Assembly: GCF_002585305.1 (NCBI RefSeq) | Contig: NZ_NUNF01000014.1 | Location: 198,632 to 262,631 of the forward strand | DNA from: Bacillus sp. AFS037270 | Lineage (GTDB): Bacteria; Bacillota; Bacilli; Bacillales_B; DSM-18226 | DNA: 64,000 nt | Direction of reading: 5' to 3' | In this document: positions 17,131-25,221 of the stretch, piece after piece | Position numbering within the stretch: position 1 is the first letter of the stretch | How the letters are laid out: each line of letters opens with the position of its first letter | Made by a program: the position numbers and the translations under genes | Notes under the pieces: model-generated | Databases searched by the model: none | What the model was told of the DNA's origin: nothing | Seen by the model: only the letters and a program-made list of their open reading frames with translations

Positions 17131-18273
17131 ATGAAAAATAACCAAATGGATAACACAAAATCATCAAGTGGGAAAACGACAATAAAGTCCTCCAATCTTT
17201 TCTTCGATTCAAGGAAAAGTGTGTTTTTTAAGCGGGATGCAGATAATATTATCTTTCAAGTTACCTCATCACAGTTACCAGTGTTGAGGAATATTGGGTT
17301 GGATAACATTTTTCTAAGCAGGGGTCACATTTTAGAACCACATTGGCATCCAAATGCGGCTGAGCTGGATTATGTCGTTAGTGGGGAAGCGATTATCTCT
17401 GTTCTTGATCCTTTCACACCACAATTGCTTACTTATCGTGTGAAACCGGGAGACGTTGTTTTTATCCCAATCAACTGGTGGCATTGGATCATATCCATTA
17501 CGGAAGAAGCCCATATTGTTGCGATATATGACAATGAAAAACGTGAAAATATCTTTGGCTCCGACATCCTTCGAAAAACTCCTCCAGAGGTCTTCCAGTT
17601 GGCTTATGGTGTAAATGCGGAAAAGTTAGCAAAAGTATTGGCGCCAATTAAAGAGACAGTCGTAATCGGGCCGAAAAATGATGCACCGTTAGATGACTTG
17701 ATTAGGGAAATGTTTACACCAATGAATAGAAGAAGGCAAGGAATGCGGTGGGGCTCTCCGACTTCACCAGAACTATTTTTTGATGTGAGTGATAATGTGG
17801 GCTTTCGAAGGGATCCTCAGAATGTTCTTTACGAAGTTACCTCGGCTCAAATCCCGGAGATGCAGGATTTAGCTTTAGGGGACCTCTTTCTAAGCCGGGC
17901 TCATATTCGCGAGCCACACTGGCATCCAAATTCGGATGAACTTGATTTCATTATTTCAGGAGAAGTAATCATTTCGATTCTTAATCCGTCGACCTTAGAG
18001 TTGCAAACTTATCATGTTAAGCCTGGTCAGGTTACATTCCTGCCAAAGGGATGGTGGCATTGGATTACTTGTGTTACCGAGGAAGCACATCTTTTAGTAG
18101 CCTTTAATGATGGTCAAATCCAATCGATTGAGGGTTCAGACGTATTAAGATTAACACCGCCAGATGTTTTTGAACTCGCCTATGATGTTAATGCAAGAAA
18201 ATTAGACAGAGTATTATCCCCGATAGATGAAACAGTTGTCATTGGACCTCCTGAGTCTGACGATTCTAACTGA
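17131..18273 (+). CDS. Bicupin protein (oxalate decarboxylase-like fold)
   Basis: 380 residues made of two homologous cupin halves (about 20-185 and 207-375). Each has a full 3-His/1-Glu metal site: EPHWHPNAAELDYVVSG with H71, H73, E78 and WWHW with H118; EPHWHPNSDELDFIISG with H263, H265, E270 and H310. No signal peptide. The two halves share repeated tails (SDILRKTPPEVFQLAYGVNA / SDVLRLTPPDVFELAYDVNA and ETVVIGP), so the gene arose by internal duplication. It resembles oxalate decarboxylase/spherulin-type bicupins, yet the usual extra N-terminal region of OxdC is absent; the reaction is not known. The start has GACAGGAGG. Confidence 0.85.
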   Translation: MKNNQMDNTKSSSGKTTIKSSNLFFDSRKSVFFKRDADNIIFQVTSSQLPVLRNIGLDNIFLSRGHILEPHWHPNAAELDYVVSGEAIISVLDPFTPQLLTYRVKPGDVVFIPINWWHWIISITEEAHIVAIYDNEKRENIFGSDILRKTPPEVFQLAYGVNAEKLAKVLAPIKETVVIGPKNDAPLDDLIREMFTPMNRRRQGMRWGSPTSPELFFDVSDNVGFRRDPQNVLYEVTSAQIPEMQDLALGDLFLSRAHIREPHWHPNSDELDFIISGEVIISILNPSTLELQTYHVKPGQVTFLPKGWWHWITCVTEEAHLLVAFNDGQIQSIEGSDVLRLTPPDVFELAYDVNARKLDRVLSPIDETVVIGPPESDDSN

Positions 18274-18281
18274 AATCGAAA

Positions 18282-18328
18282 CATGGGGACGGTTCTCTTG
18301 CTTCCGAAGCAGAGGAACCGTCCCTATG
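18282..18328. repeat. GGGACGGTTCTC-family palindrome, copy D
   Basis: CATGGGGACGGTTCTCTTGC...GCAGAGGAACCGTCCCTATG, located 9 bp after the bicupin stop, where it could act as a transcription end. Confidence 0.85.
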
Positions 18329-18508
18329 CTCATGAATTCTTATATAACTTAATCGCAATTAAGCCACTAAACCCACATTTTTTGCGAGTTTATTTTTGTT
18401 TGATGAATTCTAGTTAGATAGAACTGTTAATTTGAAATTTTTTCAAAATAATTAAAGACTTTTTTCCTATTTATTAGTAAAATAGGAGGAAAAAGGAGAT
18501 GAAAAAGT

Positions 18509-19882
18509 GTGAAAGCTTTAAAAACGTTATTTAGCAGTTTAGTAGTTTTTTGTTTGTTTATCATTGTCCCATCTATTGCATTCGGTCAAACTAATAGTGA
18601 GCCGGCCAAGTCAGTAGGTAAAACAAATAGTCAACCTGCCAAGTCAATAGGTAAAACTATCATTAAAACTACTCCACCAAGTTCGCTTATAAAATCAAAA
18701 ATAAAAGGTCAATCCTATACGGACGCGGGTGATTACCAATTTGTGACCGATGGGCAATACGTAGATCTTTTGTCTGACAGTTACTACACCTACCATGATA
18801 TTTACTTTGGAACTGTATCAAACTATTCAAGTGATAAGATGGATATTCAAGTCGTTGATTCTAGTGATTATGCCTATTACAAAGATACTATTACCACTAT
18901 TGAATTTTATAAAAACATTGGCAGTACCTTGTCATTTGCCGGATATACCCAGTTTGACACAAGTGGATATTATAATACTAATCTACATTCATATGTTGCA
19001 AAAGCGGATTATAGCAATCAACAGTATATCTATATAAGACTGGGTCTTTCTGACTCTATATATGATACATATTATTCTGATACAACACTTTTTAAAGTGA
19101 AAAACCCTTACTATGTTGCGCCGGTAGTTGATACGACTCCGCCTGCCAAGCCATACGTCCGTGCAATTAGTGATAAGGATACAACGGTGTCTGGGACAGC
19201 AGAAGCAAATTCAACAGTATATGGGAAATTAGGAACAACCACGATTGGCTCGGGTAAGGCTGATTCATCAGGAAACTATAGTTTTACTATTTCAACCCAA
19301 AGAGCAGGAACGACCCTGACATTTTATGCCCAGGATGCCGCTGGAAACAATAGCGGAACCGTGTCTGTAAAAGTGTCGGATAAAACAGCGCCAGCAAAAC
19401 CTACTGTTTATTCAGTCGGGGATAACCAGACCATTGTCAATGGCAAGACGGAAGCAAATGCAAAAGTTACTATCAAACTCGGCAGTACTGTCCTAGGGCA
19501 GGGAACAGCAAGCAGTACAGGAGATTTTATTATTAAACTCTCTGCAGCACAAAGAGCGGATACAACCATAACCATCTATGCGACCGACTTAGCAGGTAAC
19601 CAGAGCTTAGGAACCAGTTTGAAGGTGTTGGACAAAACTCCACCTGCCACTCCGACTGTTAATAAAGTGACCTATCTATCAAAAAATGTAACAGGTACAG
19701 GTGAGAAAGGTTCAACGATTTATATTTATAAAGGGACTACATTGATTGGAAAAGCGACTGTAGATAGCTATGGAAAATATTCTGCGACAATCAGTCTTCA
19801 GTTAAAAGGGTCTAAGTTAGAGGTTATTTCTATGGATAAGGCCTATAATCAAAGCAAGTCCGTATATGTAACTGTCTATTAA
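18509..19882 (+). CDS. Secreted protein with three C-terminal bacterial Ig-like repeats
   Basis: 457 residues. Signal peptide at 1-26 (KALKTLFSSLVVFCLFI... IAFGQ). Residues 60-205 form a beta-rich, Tyr/Asp/Ser-rich domain I do not recognise. Three Ig-like repeats (Big_6 type) follow at about 209-290, 291-375 and 376-457, each opening with DxTPPAxPxV and containing VSGTAEANSTV-like and DAAGN-type strands. The GTG start is placed 11 bases after AAGGAG; an overlapping ATG at 18499 is out of frame. The Ig repeats are related to those of the lytic transglycosylase at 41304, which suggests a shared cell-surface context. Confidence 0.82.
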   Translation: MKALKTLFSSLVVFCLFIIVPSIAFGQTNSEPAKSVGKTNSQPAKSIGKTIIKTTPPSSLIKSKIKGQSYTDAGDYQFVTDGQYVDLLSDSYYTYHDIYFGTVSNYSSDKMDIQVVDSSDYAYYKDTITTIEFYKNIGSTLSFAGYTQFDTSGYYNTNLHSYVAKADYSNQQYIYIRLGLSDSIYDTYYSDTTLFKVKNPYYVAPVVDTTPPAKPYVRAISDKDTTVSGTAEANSTVYGKLGTTTIGSGKADSSGNYSFTISTQRAGTTLTFYAQDAAGNNSGTVSVKVSDKTAPAKPTVYSVGDNQTIVNGKTEANAKVTIKLGSTVLGQGTASSTGDFIIKLSAAQRADTTITIYATDLAGNQSLGTSLKVLDKTPPATPTVNKVTYLSKNVTGTGEKGSTIYIYKGTTLIGKATVDSYGKYSATISLQLKGSKLEVISMDKAYNQSKSVYVTVY

Positions 19883-19968
19883 AATGTGTATGCAAATTCC
19901 TATCACGTTGCCATGGTGTGGAGATTTGAGAAGTGATCGTTTAAAAGGAAATGTTCTGTAAGCAAAGA

Positions 19969-19998
19969 ACCTGAAGCACACAGCTGCTTCAGGTTTTT
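19969..19998 (+). terminator. Terminator after Ig-repeat protein
   Basis: ACCTGAAGCA and TGCTTCAGGT stem followed by TTTT. Confidence 0.85.
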
Positions 19999-20060
19999 AT
20001 CATTTTGGACAGCTTTACAGTCAAAACAAGATGTCCAAACAATTATAGTTTAACCGTTAA

Positions 20061-20097
20061 AAAGCCAACTTCCTCGCTAACAGGAATTGGCTTTTTT
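20061..20097. terminator. Second hairpin, possibly bidirectional
   Basis: AAGCCAACTTCCT pairs with AGGAATTGGCTT around a 7-base loop, followed by six T. The stretch between here and 20214 holds the promoter region of the next operon. Confidence 0.7.
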
Positions 20098-20214
20098 CAA
20101 TATAAACACATATTTTATCTTTTTAACTTCTGTTAAGACTTAATTAAGGTTGGAGTATCATAATGCAGACATGGACTTAAAGAAAGCATCTAAAAATTGA
20201 AAGGAGTCCTTCAA

Positions 20215-20556
20215 ATGCAAAAAAAGAAATTTACCTCTTGGGGCGTTAGCTTTGCGAGTCTTGCTCTCGTCGCAGGAATGATGTCATATATGGGAATTAA
20301 AAAAGATACAACAACCAATACAACTGCAGTCGCGACAACACAAAATTCAACACAATCATCTCAAAGTGGCAGTACCGAAGATTCATCGATCACCTACGAG
20401 GTCCCAAGTCAATCTACTGATACCACTGGATCTACAAATACCAGCGGGACTACAGACACAAGTGGAACTGGGCAGTCAGATAATCAATCTGTTTCACAAG
20501 ACAATTCGTTTCCAAGTCAACATGGAGGCTTTGATACTACAACCGGGGGAACCTGA
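20215..20556 (+). CDS. Short Ser/Thr-rich membrane-anchored protein of an ApbE operon
   Basis: 113 residues. A short basic start (MQKKKFTSW) and one hydrophobic segment (about 10-28) are followed by a low-complexity Ser/Thr/Gly/Asp region ending FDTTTGGT. ATG at 20215 follows AAGGAG by 8 bases. Its stop overlaps a short remnant ORF, and apbE begins 68 bp later. It has no FMN-binding domain. Because ApbE attaches FMN to a Thr or Ser, the DTT/DTS-rich tail could be a substrate, but the canonical target motif is not clearly present, so this is only a hypothesis. It may instead be a small anchor partner of the cytochrome. Confidence 0.75.
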   Translation: MQKKKFTSWGVSFASLALVAGMMSYMGIKKDTTTNTTAVATTQNSTQSSQSGSTEDSSITYEVPSQSTDTTGSTNTSGTTDTSGTGQSDNQSVSQDNSFPSQHGGFDTTTGGT

Positions 20557-20656
20557 TGAAGTATAAGTATCATTTCAATGATTACGATAGTGCATTTGAT
20601 ACTACTACAGGAGGAGCCTTAACATGTATAAGTATAACTTCAATTCAATGAGTACA
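20527..20656 (+). repeat. 65-bp tandem duplication at the gene junction
   Basis: Two diverged 65-bp units start at 20527 and 20592. Both contain the coding motif for FDTTTGG followed by a start reading MKYKYHF or MYKYNF. The first unit supplies the end of the Ser/Thr-rich protein, the second the start of apbE; the ORF between them (20556-20651, 31 codons) is a by-product. Confidence 0.7.
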
Positions 20657-21502
20657 ATGGTACAAATATTGATAAGTAAAGAATTGTTTGCAAATGATCT
20701 CATGCCCGTTTATAAATTATTCGCATCTGTCGAAGACACCTGCAGCCGGTTCAAAAAAGATAGTGAATTATCCAGATTAAATCAGCAGCTAGAAAAAGAA
20801 GTCGAGGTATCGGATCAATTTTTTAGCATTTTAAAAGAAGCACTTAGATTTTACGAAGAAACAAATGGGGTGTTCAACCCAGGTATATTGTCAGCGATTG
20901 AAAACAGCGGCTATACAAAATCAATTGAGTTTATCAAAGGGCGGGAGTTAGCGGCTCCCTCCCCTACAGCTCCAGTGTTTACGAAATTCAGACCTTATCA
21001 ATTAGATGAGGATAGACAAACGGTGGTTTTGCACACTGGTATTGATTTAGGTGGAATCGCAAAGGGCTGGGTGGTTGATCGTGCAGCTGATATCTTATCG
21101 CGTTATGGATTTGGTTTTGTTAATGTGGGCGGAGATATTCGGATTTTTGGAAGTCTGCTACGGCCCTTAAATATTGGTATTGAAGATCCCTTTGACCCAT
21201 CAAAAATGCTCTCTTCCATTCAGGTATCCGATGGGGCTGTAGCTACTTCTACTTCGATGAAAAGAAGGTGGAAGGTGAGCGGAAAAAGTAAGCATCACCT
21301 TATTGATGCCACAACAGGCGAGCCATCTGCGAGCACCATTATTTCTTCTACTGTAACGGCGCCAACGGCTGTAGAAGCGGATGTATTAGCAAAAGTGGTA
21401 CTTTTATTAGGAGAAGAGCGCGGGAAGGCCTTGCTTTCTGTCAAAAAAAATCCAGCGGTTATCATAAATGAAGCTAAAGAAATTTGGAGAGGTGGCGAAT
21501 AA
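20624..21502 (+). CDS. apbE: FAD:protein FMN transferase (ApbE)
   Basis: 292 residues. ApbE transfers FMN from FAD to a Thr/Ser of a target flavoprotein. Visible blocks are the FxxxDSxLSRLNQ-like start (CSRFKKDSELSRLNQ), the nucleotide-binding DLGGIAKGWVVDRA, VNVGGDIRIFG and the late ATSTSMKRRW with HHLIDATTGEPS. The C-terminal TAPTAVEADVLAKVV is also typical. No lipobox or signal peptide is present, unlike most secreted Gram-positive ApbE proteins, so it may act in the cytoplasm. AGGAGGAG precedes the ATG. The next gene, a haem-binding membrane protein, starts 1 bp after its stop. Confidence 0.9.
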   Translation: MYKYNFNSMSTMVQILISKELFANDLMPVYKLFASVEDTCSRFKKDSELSRLNQQLEKEVEVSDQFFSILKEALRFYEETNGVFNPGILSAIENSGYTKSIEFIKGRELAAPSPTAPVFTKFRPYQLDEDRQTVVLHTGIDLGGIAKGWVVDRAADILSRYGFGFVNVGGDIRIFGSLLRPLNIGIEDPFDPSKMLSSIQVSDGAVATSTSMKRRWKVSGKSKHHLIDATTGEPSASTIISSTVTAPTAVEADVLAKVVLLLGEERGKALLSVKKNPAVIINEAKEIWRGGE

Positions 21503-21503
21503 C

Positions 21504-22040
21504 ATGGAGTCTTTAGAATGGTACGCAATCCGGGCGACTGGGGTTGTGGCTTATCTATTATTATATTTGGCGGCATTAACAGGACTATATTCTGCGGTAC
21601 AGAAGAAACGGAAAAAGAAAGTGAATAATCTCCTGCATTTTCATGAGGTAGTGTCAGATTGGTCATTGATTATGACTGTCGGTCACTTAGGAATTTTATT
21701 GATTGATGCTTACATGAAATTTAGTTGGTCTGATATACTGATTCCATTTAGCGGCAGCTATGAAACCATTTCTATGGGATTAGGATCTATCGGCTTTTAT
21801 TTCTTAATTTTAACGATTGTCACTTCGAAGTTCCGTAAGAAAATTGGTTATCAGAGATGGAAAAAGCTGCATGCTCTTAACCCTATTCTGTATATTTTAG
21901 TAACAGCACACGGGTTAATGAGTGGTACGGACTTCCAAGGGACAGTTTTGGCTGTTGTTAATATTGTGCCAGTTGTTCTTATGCTCGGAATGTTTCCTTC
22001 TGATAAGAAGAAGCTAACCGAAGGAAATGGGGCAATTTAG
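21504..22040 (+). CDS. Ferric-reductase-like transmembrane cytochrome
   Basis: 178 residues with five or six membrane segments. His residues lie in FHEVV, VGHLGILL, LHALNPILY and TAHGLM, placed on paired helices as expected for a bis-haem ferric-reductase-like (MsrQ/FRD) domain. GGAGAGGTGG lies before ATG 21504; longer starts would run into apbE. It is probably the electron-transfer partner of the flavinylated protein made by ApbE, moving electrons across the membrane. The flavin-bearing partner is not obvious. A terminator follows immediately. Confidence 0.82.
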   Translation: MESLEWYAIRATGVVAYLLLYLAALTGLYSAVQKKRKKKVNNLLHFHEVVSDWSLIMTVGHLGILLIDAYMKFSWSDILIPFSGSYETISMGLGSIGFYFLILTIVTSKFRKKIGYQRWKKLHALNPILYILVTAHGLMSGTDFQGTVLAVVNIVPVVLMLGMFPSDKKKLTEGNGAI

Positions 22041-22074
22041 AAATGGGTTGGAGGTTTCTCCAAGCCATTTTTTT
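22041..22074 (+). terminator. Terminator of the ApbE operon
   Basis: AAATGGGTTGGAG and CTCCAAGCCATTT stem with a GTTT loop and a T run. Confidence 0.9.
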
Positions 22075-22227
22075 ATGCTGTTTTTGGGTTGAGTGATTAT
22101 TTTTAAGAAGACATGCTTCGCTTCGTACTTTTGCTAAAAATAACGATTATATTTCTAATCGTTTAAACGCTCTCAATATGAATAATACTAATAGGTAGAG
22201 AGACTAGTTTGGAAGGAGGGAGACGTC

Positions 22228-22767
22228 ATGTTGCATACAACGGTATCATATTTAAGAATGGTGCTTCCCTTTATCTATATAATTTGCACTTGGCGGTTTG
22301 CTGATTGGAGAAATTGGAGGAAATACTATCCCACCATCCTTTTCATTATAAGTGTTGATTTTTTTATTTCCGTCCTTATGTACGAATACCCATTATGGAC
22401 TTTTCGTGGTTCGTTAATAGTACCTAACCATACTATTGCGGAATTTATCTTAACATTTATCACCTTCCCCAGCCTGACCTTACTGTATTTATCCTTATAC
22501 CCGTATCATTCCCATTGGCCTAAGCAAGTTTTATATATTGGCATCTGGTTTATTTTTGAGGTGATGATGGAGTACCTGTTTAGGAGTGCAAATCTTATCT
22601 CCTATACTCATGGTTGGAATTATGGCTGGTCTTGCGTGGTTTGGCTATTTCTGTTTATTGGACTGCGCCTCCACTATACGAGGCCGCTTTGGGCATGGGT
22701 CCTTTGCTTTGTATGTTCTGCGTTTTTAATCCTATACTTTCAGATTCCAGTTACGAAGTTTAGATGA
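22228..22767 (+). CDS. CBO0543 family membrane protein
   Basis: 179 residues, five predicted membrane segments. The pattern CTWRFADWRNWRKYYPTILF, MYEYPLWTF and YTHGWNYGWS is typical of the CBO0543 family of small Bacilli/Clostridia membrane proteins, whose function is unknown. AAGGAGGGAG precedes the ATG. It is a single gene between the ApbE operon terminator and a decayed SDR gene. The cytosolic and membrane features give no functional clue. Confidence 0.78.
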   Translation: MLHTTVSYLRMVLPFIYIICTWRFADWRNWRKYYPTILFIISVDFFISVLMYEYPLWTFRGSLIVPNHTIAEFILTFITFPSLTLLYLSLYPYHSHWPKQVLYIGIWFIFEVMMEYLFRSANLISYTHGWNYGWSCVVWLFLFIGLRLHYTRPLWAWVLCFVCSAFLILYFQIPVTKFR

Positions 22768-22774
22768 TTTAAGT

Positions 22775-23193
22775 AAGTCAATACTACAACAAATATGTAA
22801 GTATCGGAGAAGATGTAGACTCTCGAAGATTCGCTCCTCTCATGGTCGAGCAGGGAAGAGGAAAAATCATTAACATTTCGATGAATTACGAAACAATGAA
22901 ACGAAAAGGATTCGTCCCATATGGTCCATCACGTGCTGCTACCGAGTCTCTGTCCTATATTATGGCGGAAGACCTAATAGAGTTTGGTGGTTCGGTAAAT
23001 ATGCTCCTTCCTGGAGGTGCCACGGTACTGGTATGATACCTGATGAAGTGAAAAAGCAACTAGAAGGGATTTTCCAACTTCTGAAACCAGAAATCATGGG
23101 AAAGCCTATAGTTTCTTGCCTCTGAGCAATCTGATGGAATAACAGGATCACTCCTGCTTGCCCATCAAGCAATAAAAGAGAAATACAAGCATT
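22775..23193 (+). pseudogene. Decayed short-chain dehydrogenase (SDR)
   Basis: Fragments read GRGKIINISMNYETMKRKGF, VPYGPSRAATESLSYIMAED and VNMLLPGGAT, then in another frame GTGMIPDEVKKQLEGI and KPEIMGKPIV. The YxxS(K/R) catalytic block and the PGG loop identify an SDR. The NAD-binding N-terminus is missing and there are frameshifts near 23027 and 23117. Confidence 0.8.
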
Positions 23194-23218
23194 AGAATGT
23201 ACAGCTGGAGGTAATCAG

Positions 23219-24163
23219 ATGCTGCCATTATTTTTAAAACCTGTTTTAAAAGAAAGAATTTGGGGCGGAACAGCCTTGCAAAAAGAATTCGGATATGCAA
23301 TCCCATCGGAAAATACTGGAGAGTGCTGGGCAATCTCTGCTCATCCAAATGGTCCATCTGTAATTGAAAATGGGCCGTATGTTGGTAAGACCTTGGACGC
23401 TCTTTGGCGCGAACAGCCTGAGCTTTTTGGAAATCCAAGAGAAGAGGTGTTTCCGCTTTTGACGAAAATTTTGGATGCAAACATGGATTTATCCGTGCAG
23501 GTTCATCCAGATGATTCCTATGCGAAAGTACATGAAAACGGTGATCTGGGCAAAACTGAGTGCTGGTATATCATCGACTGTAAAGAAGACTCCGATATGA
23601 TTTTCGGTCACAACGCTAAAACAAAGGAAGAATTAATCGAGCAAATTAACGAAGGAAAATGGAGCGAGCTCCTGCGCAGGGTTAAAATCAAGCCGGGCGA
23701 CTTTTTCTATGTGCCAAGCGGAACCATCCACGCTTTGTGTGAGGGCACCCTTGTCCTAGAAACGCAGCAAAGCTCTGACACAACCTACCGGGTCTATGAT
23801 TATGACCGCAGAGATGATGAGGGGAATTTGCGAGAGCTTCATTTAGAAAAAGCGATTGATGTAACAACTGTGCCGCATCAAGATGCCGGGGTTGCTCCTT
23901 GTGTTGAGGAACAAGAACATGCACGGGTTACAACATTTGTAAAATCAGATTTTTTCTCGGTGTATAAATGGGAGGTTAGCGGAAAAACGTCATTTGCATT
24001 CCCTGATCAATATTTGCTCTTTAGTGTGATTAAGGGGAATGGCGCCCTTAAATGCAACGGAGAGCGGTATCCATTGGAAAGAGGGATGCATTTCATTCTT
24101 CCATTCGGATTAGGCGATTTTGCCATCGACGGGAATTGTGAATTGATCGTTTCGCATACTTGA
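23219..24163 (+). CDS. manA: Mannose-6-phosphate isomerase, class I
   Basis: 314-residue zinc enzyme interconverting mannose-6-P and fructose-6-P. Zinc ligands fit the cupin-type core: Q94 and H96 in VQVHPDD, E114 in TECWYI, H171 in SGTIHALCEG. The length matches short Bacillus ManA/Pmi proteins. TGGAGGT precedes the ATG. It ends in its own terminator, 200 bp before the PTS genes, so it may be a separate unit serving the mannosylglycerate operon: the alpha-mannosidase downstream releases mannose-6-P, which this enzyme sends into glycolysis. Confidence 0.95.
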   Translation: MLPLFLKPVLKERIWGGTALQKEFGYAIPSENTGECWAISAHPNGPSVIENGPYVGKTLDALWREQPELFGNPREEVFPLLTKILDANMDLSVQVHPDDSYAKVHENGDLGKTECWYIIDCKEDSDMIFGHNAKTKEELIEQINEGKWSELLRRVKIKPGDFFYVPSGTIHALCEGTLVLETQQSSDTTYRVYDYDRRDDEGNLRELHLEKAIDVTTVPHQDAGVAPCVEEQEHARVTTFVKSDFFSVYKWEVSGKTSFAFPDQYLLFSVIKGNGALKCNGERYPLERGMHFILPFGLGDFAIDGNCELIVSHT

Positions 24164-24187
24164 TAAATGGGACATTGGAAAATAATA

Positions 24188-24229
24188 AAGCGTAAAGATT
24201 CTCGTGAGAAGGGTCTTTACGCTTTTTTT
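24188..24229 (+). terminator. Terminator after manA
   Basis: AAGCGTAAAGA pairs with TCTTTACGCTT, followed by seven T. Confidence 0.9.
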
Positions 24230-24246
24230 ACTTAATTAAAGAGGTT

Positions 24247-24260
24247 TGTAACCGTTTCCT
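24247..24260. promoter_or_regulatory. Possible cre (CcpA) site
   Basis: TGTAACCGTTTCCT agrees with the central AnCGnT part of the cre consensus but is weak at its 3' end. Confidence 0.35.
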
Positions 24261-24324
24261 AAACGATAAGGAAATTTATTAATTTTTATTTTGGCTTTAA
24301 ACTAGTTAAAATTCAAAGTGTAGA

Positions 24325-24354
24325 AGATAACGTTATCTGGTGAAAGGGTTTCCA
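24325..24354. promoter_or_regulatory. Operator palindrome plus cre-like site before the PTS operon
   Basis: AGATAACGTTATCT (24325-24338) is a perfect 14-bp palindrome. TGAAAGGGTTTCCA (24341-24354) differs by one base (G for the central C) from a perfect cre. Together they suggest a specific regulator and catabolite repression of the mannosylglycerate operon. Confidence 0.6.
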
Positions 24355-24404
24355 CAGTGAAACCGCTTGATTAGAAAAAATTAAATTTGATGGAAGGTGA
24401 AGTG

Positions 24405-24875
24405 TTGGAAATCAAATCATTGATTGATGAAGACTTGATTGAGTTAAACTTGGTTGCTGCAACCCAGAAAGAAGTGATTTCTCAATTAACTTCATTGTTA
24501 GCAAAACAAGGAAGAATTGATTCAGAGTCTGTATTTTTCCAAGGTGTACTTGAAAGAGAAGAAGAATTTACGACTGGTTTTGGCAATGGATTTGCTATCC
24601 CGCATTGTAAAAGCGATACCGTTAAAACAGCAAGTATCATTATCGGGAAAACTGCAAATGAAATTGACTGGAATTCCTTAGATGATAAACCTGTAACTTT
24701 TATTATCATGCTGGCTATACCAGCAACAGAAGGCGGCACGACTCATCTGCAAATTTTAGCAGCATTGTCAGGCAAATTAATGGACGATGAGTTCCGCGAT
24801 CAGCTGATGAATGCAACGCAGCCAAAACAAATTTTAGAATTAATAGATGAATTAGTTACTCAAAAAACAAACTAA
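24405..24875 (+). CDS. PTS fructose-family EIIA component
   Basis: 156-residue PTS_EIIA_2 protein that takes phosphate from HPr and passes it to EIIB. The phosphorylated His is H67 in NGFAIPHCK; TTHLQILAALSGKL is the usual second block. TTG at 24405 is favoured because AAGGTGA lies just upstream; ATG at 24390 and TTG at 24387 have no RBS. It is the first of three genes that split the domains found fused in E. coli MngA, the 2-O-alpha-mannosyl-D-glycerate permease. The downstream GH38 and glycerate kinase support that substrate. Confidence 0.9.
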   Translation: MEIKSLIDEDLIELNLVAATQKEVISQLTSLLAKQGRIDSESVFFQGVLEREEEFTTGFGNGFAIPHCKSDTVKTASIIIGKTANEIDWNSLDDKPVTFIIMLAIPATEGGTTHLQILAALSGKLMDDEFRDQLMNATQPKQILELIDELVTQKTN

Positions 24876-24893
24876 GAAAAGGTGGATATAATC

Positions 24894-25202
24894 ATGAAAA
24901 TTATCGCAATTACAGCTTGCCCAGCAGGAGTAGCACATACAAATATGGCCGCAGCGGCTTTAGAAATGACAGCAAAAAAGATGGGGCATCAAATTAAAGT
25001 TGAAAAACAAGGTGCAATGGGAATTGAAAATTCGATTTCAGCGAAAGAAGTTGCAGATGCGAATGTACTTATTTTAGCTGTTGATACAGCGATTGCAAAA
25101 GTAGATCGTTTTAATGAAATTCCAACACTAAAGGTTCCGGTTGCGGAAGCAGTTAAAAACCCGCAGGGACTTATTAATAAAGCTCTTGAGCTAGTAAAAT
25201 AA
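24894..25202 (+). CDS. PTS fructose-family EIIB component
   Basis: 102-residue EIIB of the fructose type. The phosphocysteine is C9 in TACPAGVAHT, a motif specific to this family, followed by AAAALEMTAKKMGHQIKVEK. ATG at 24894 follows AAAAGGTGG by 8 bases. It is 18 bp after EIIA and 19 bp before EIIC, within the same operon. It phosphorylates the incoming sugar, predicted to be the C6 of the mannosyl group of mannosylglycerate. Confidence 0.94.
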   Translation: MKIIAITACPAGVAHTNMAAAALEMTAKKMGHQIKVEKQGAMGIENSISAKEVADANVLILAVDTAIAKVDRFNEIPTLKVPVAEAVKNPQGLINKALELVK

Positions 25203-25221
25203 AAAGGGGGAGAATTCGACA

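Noticed and set aside
24247..24260. Firm CcpA site
   Set aside because: Only the centre matches the consensus; kept as a low-confidence feature.
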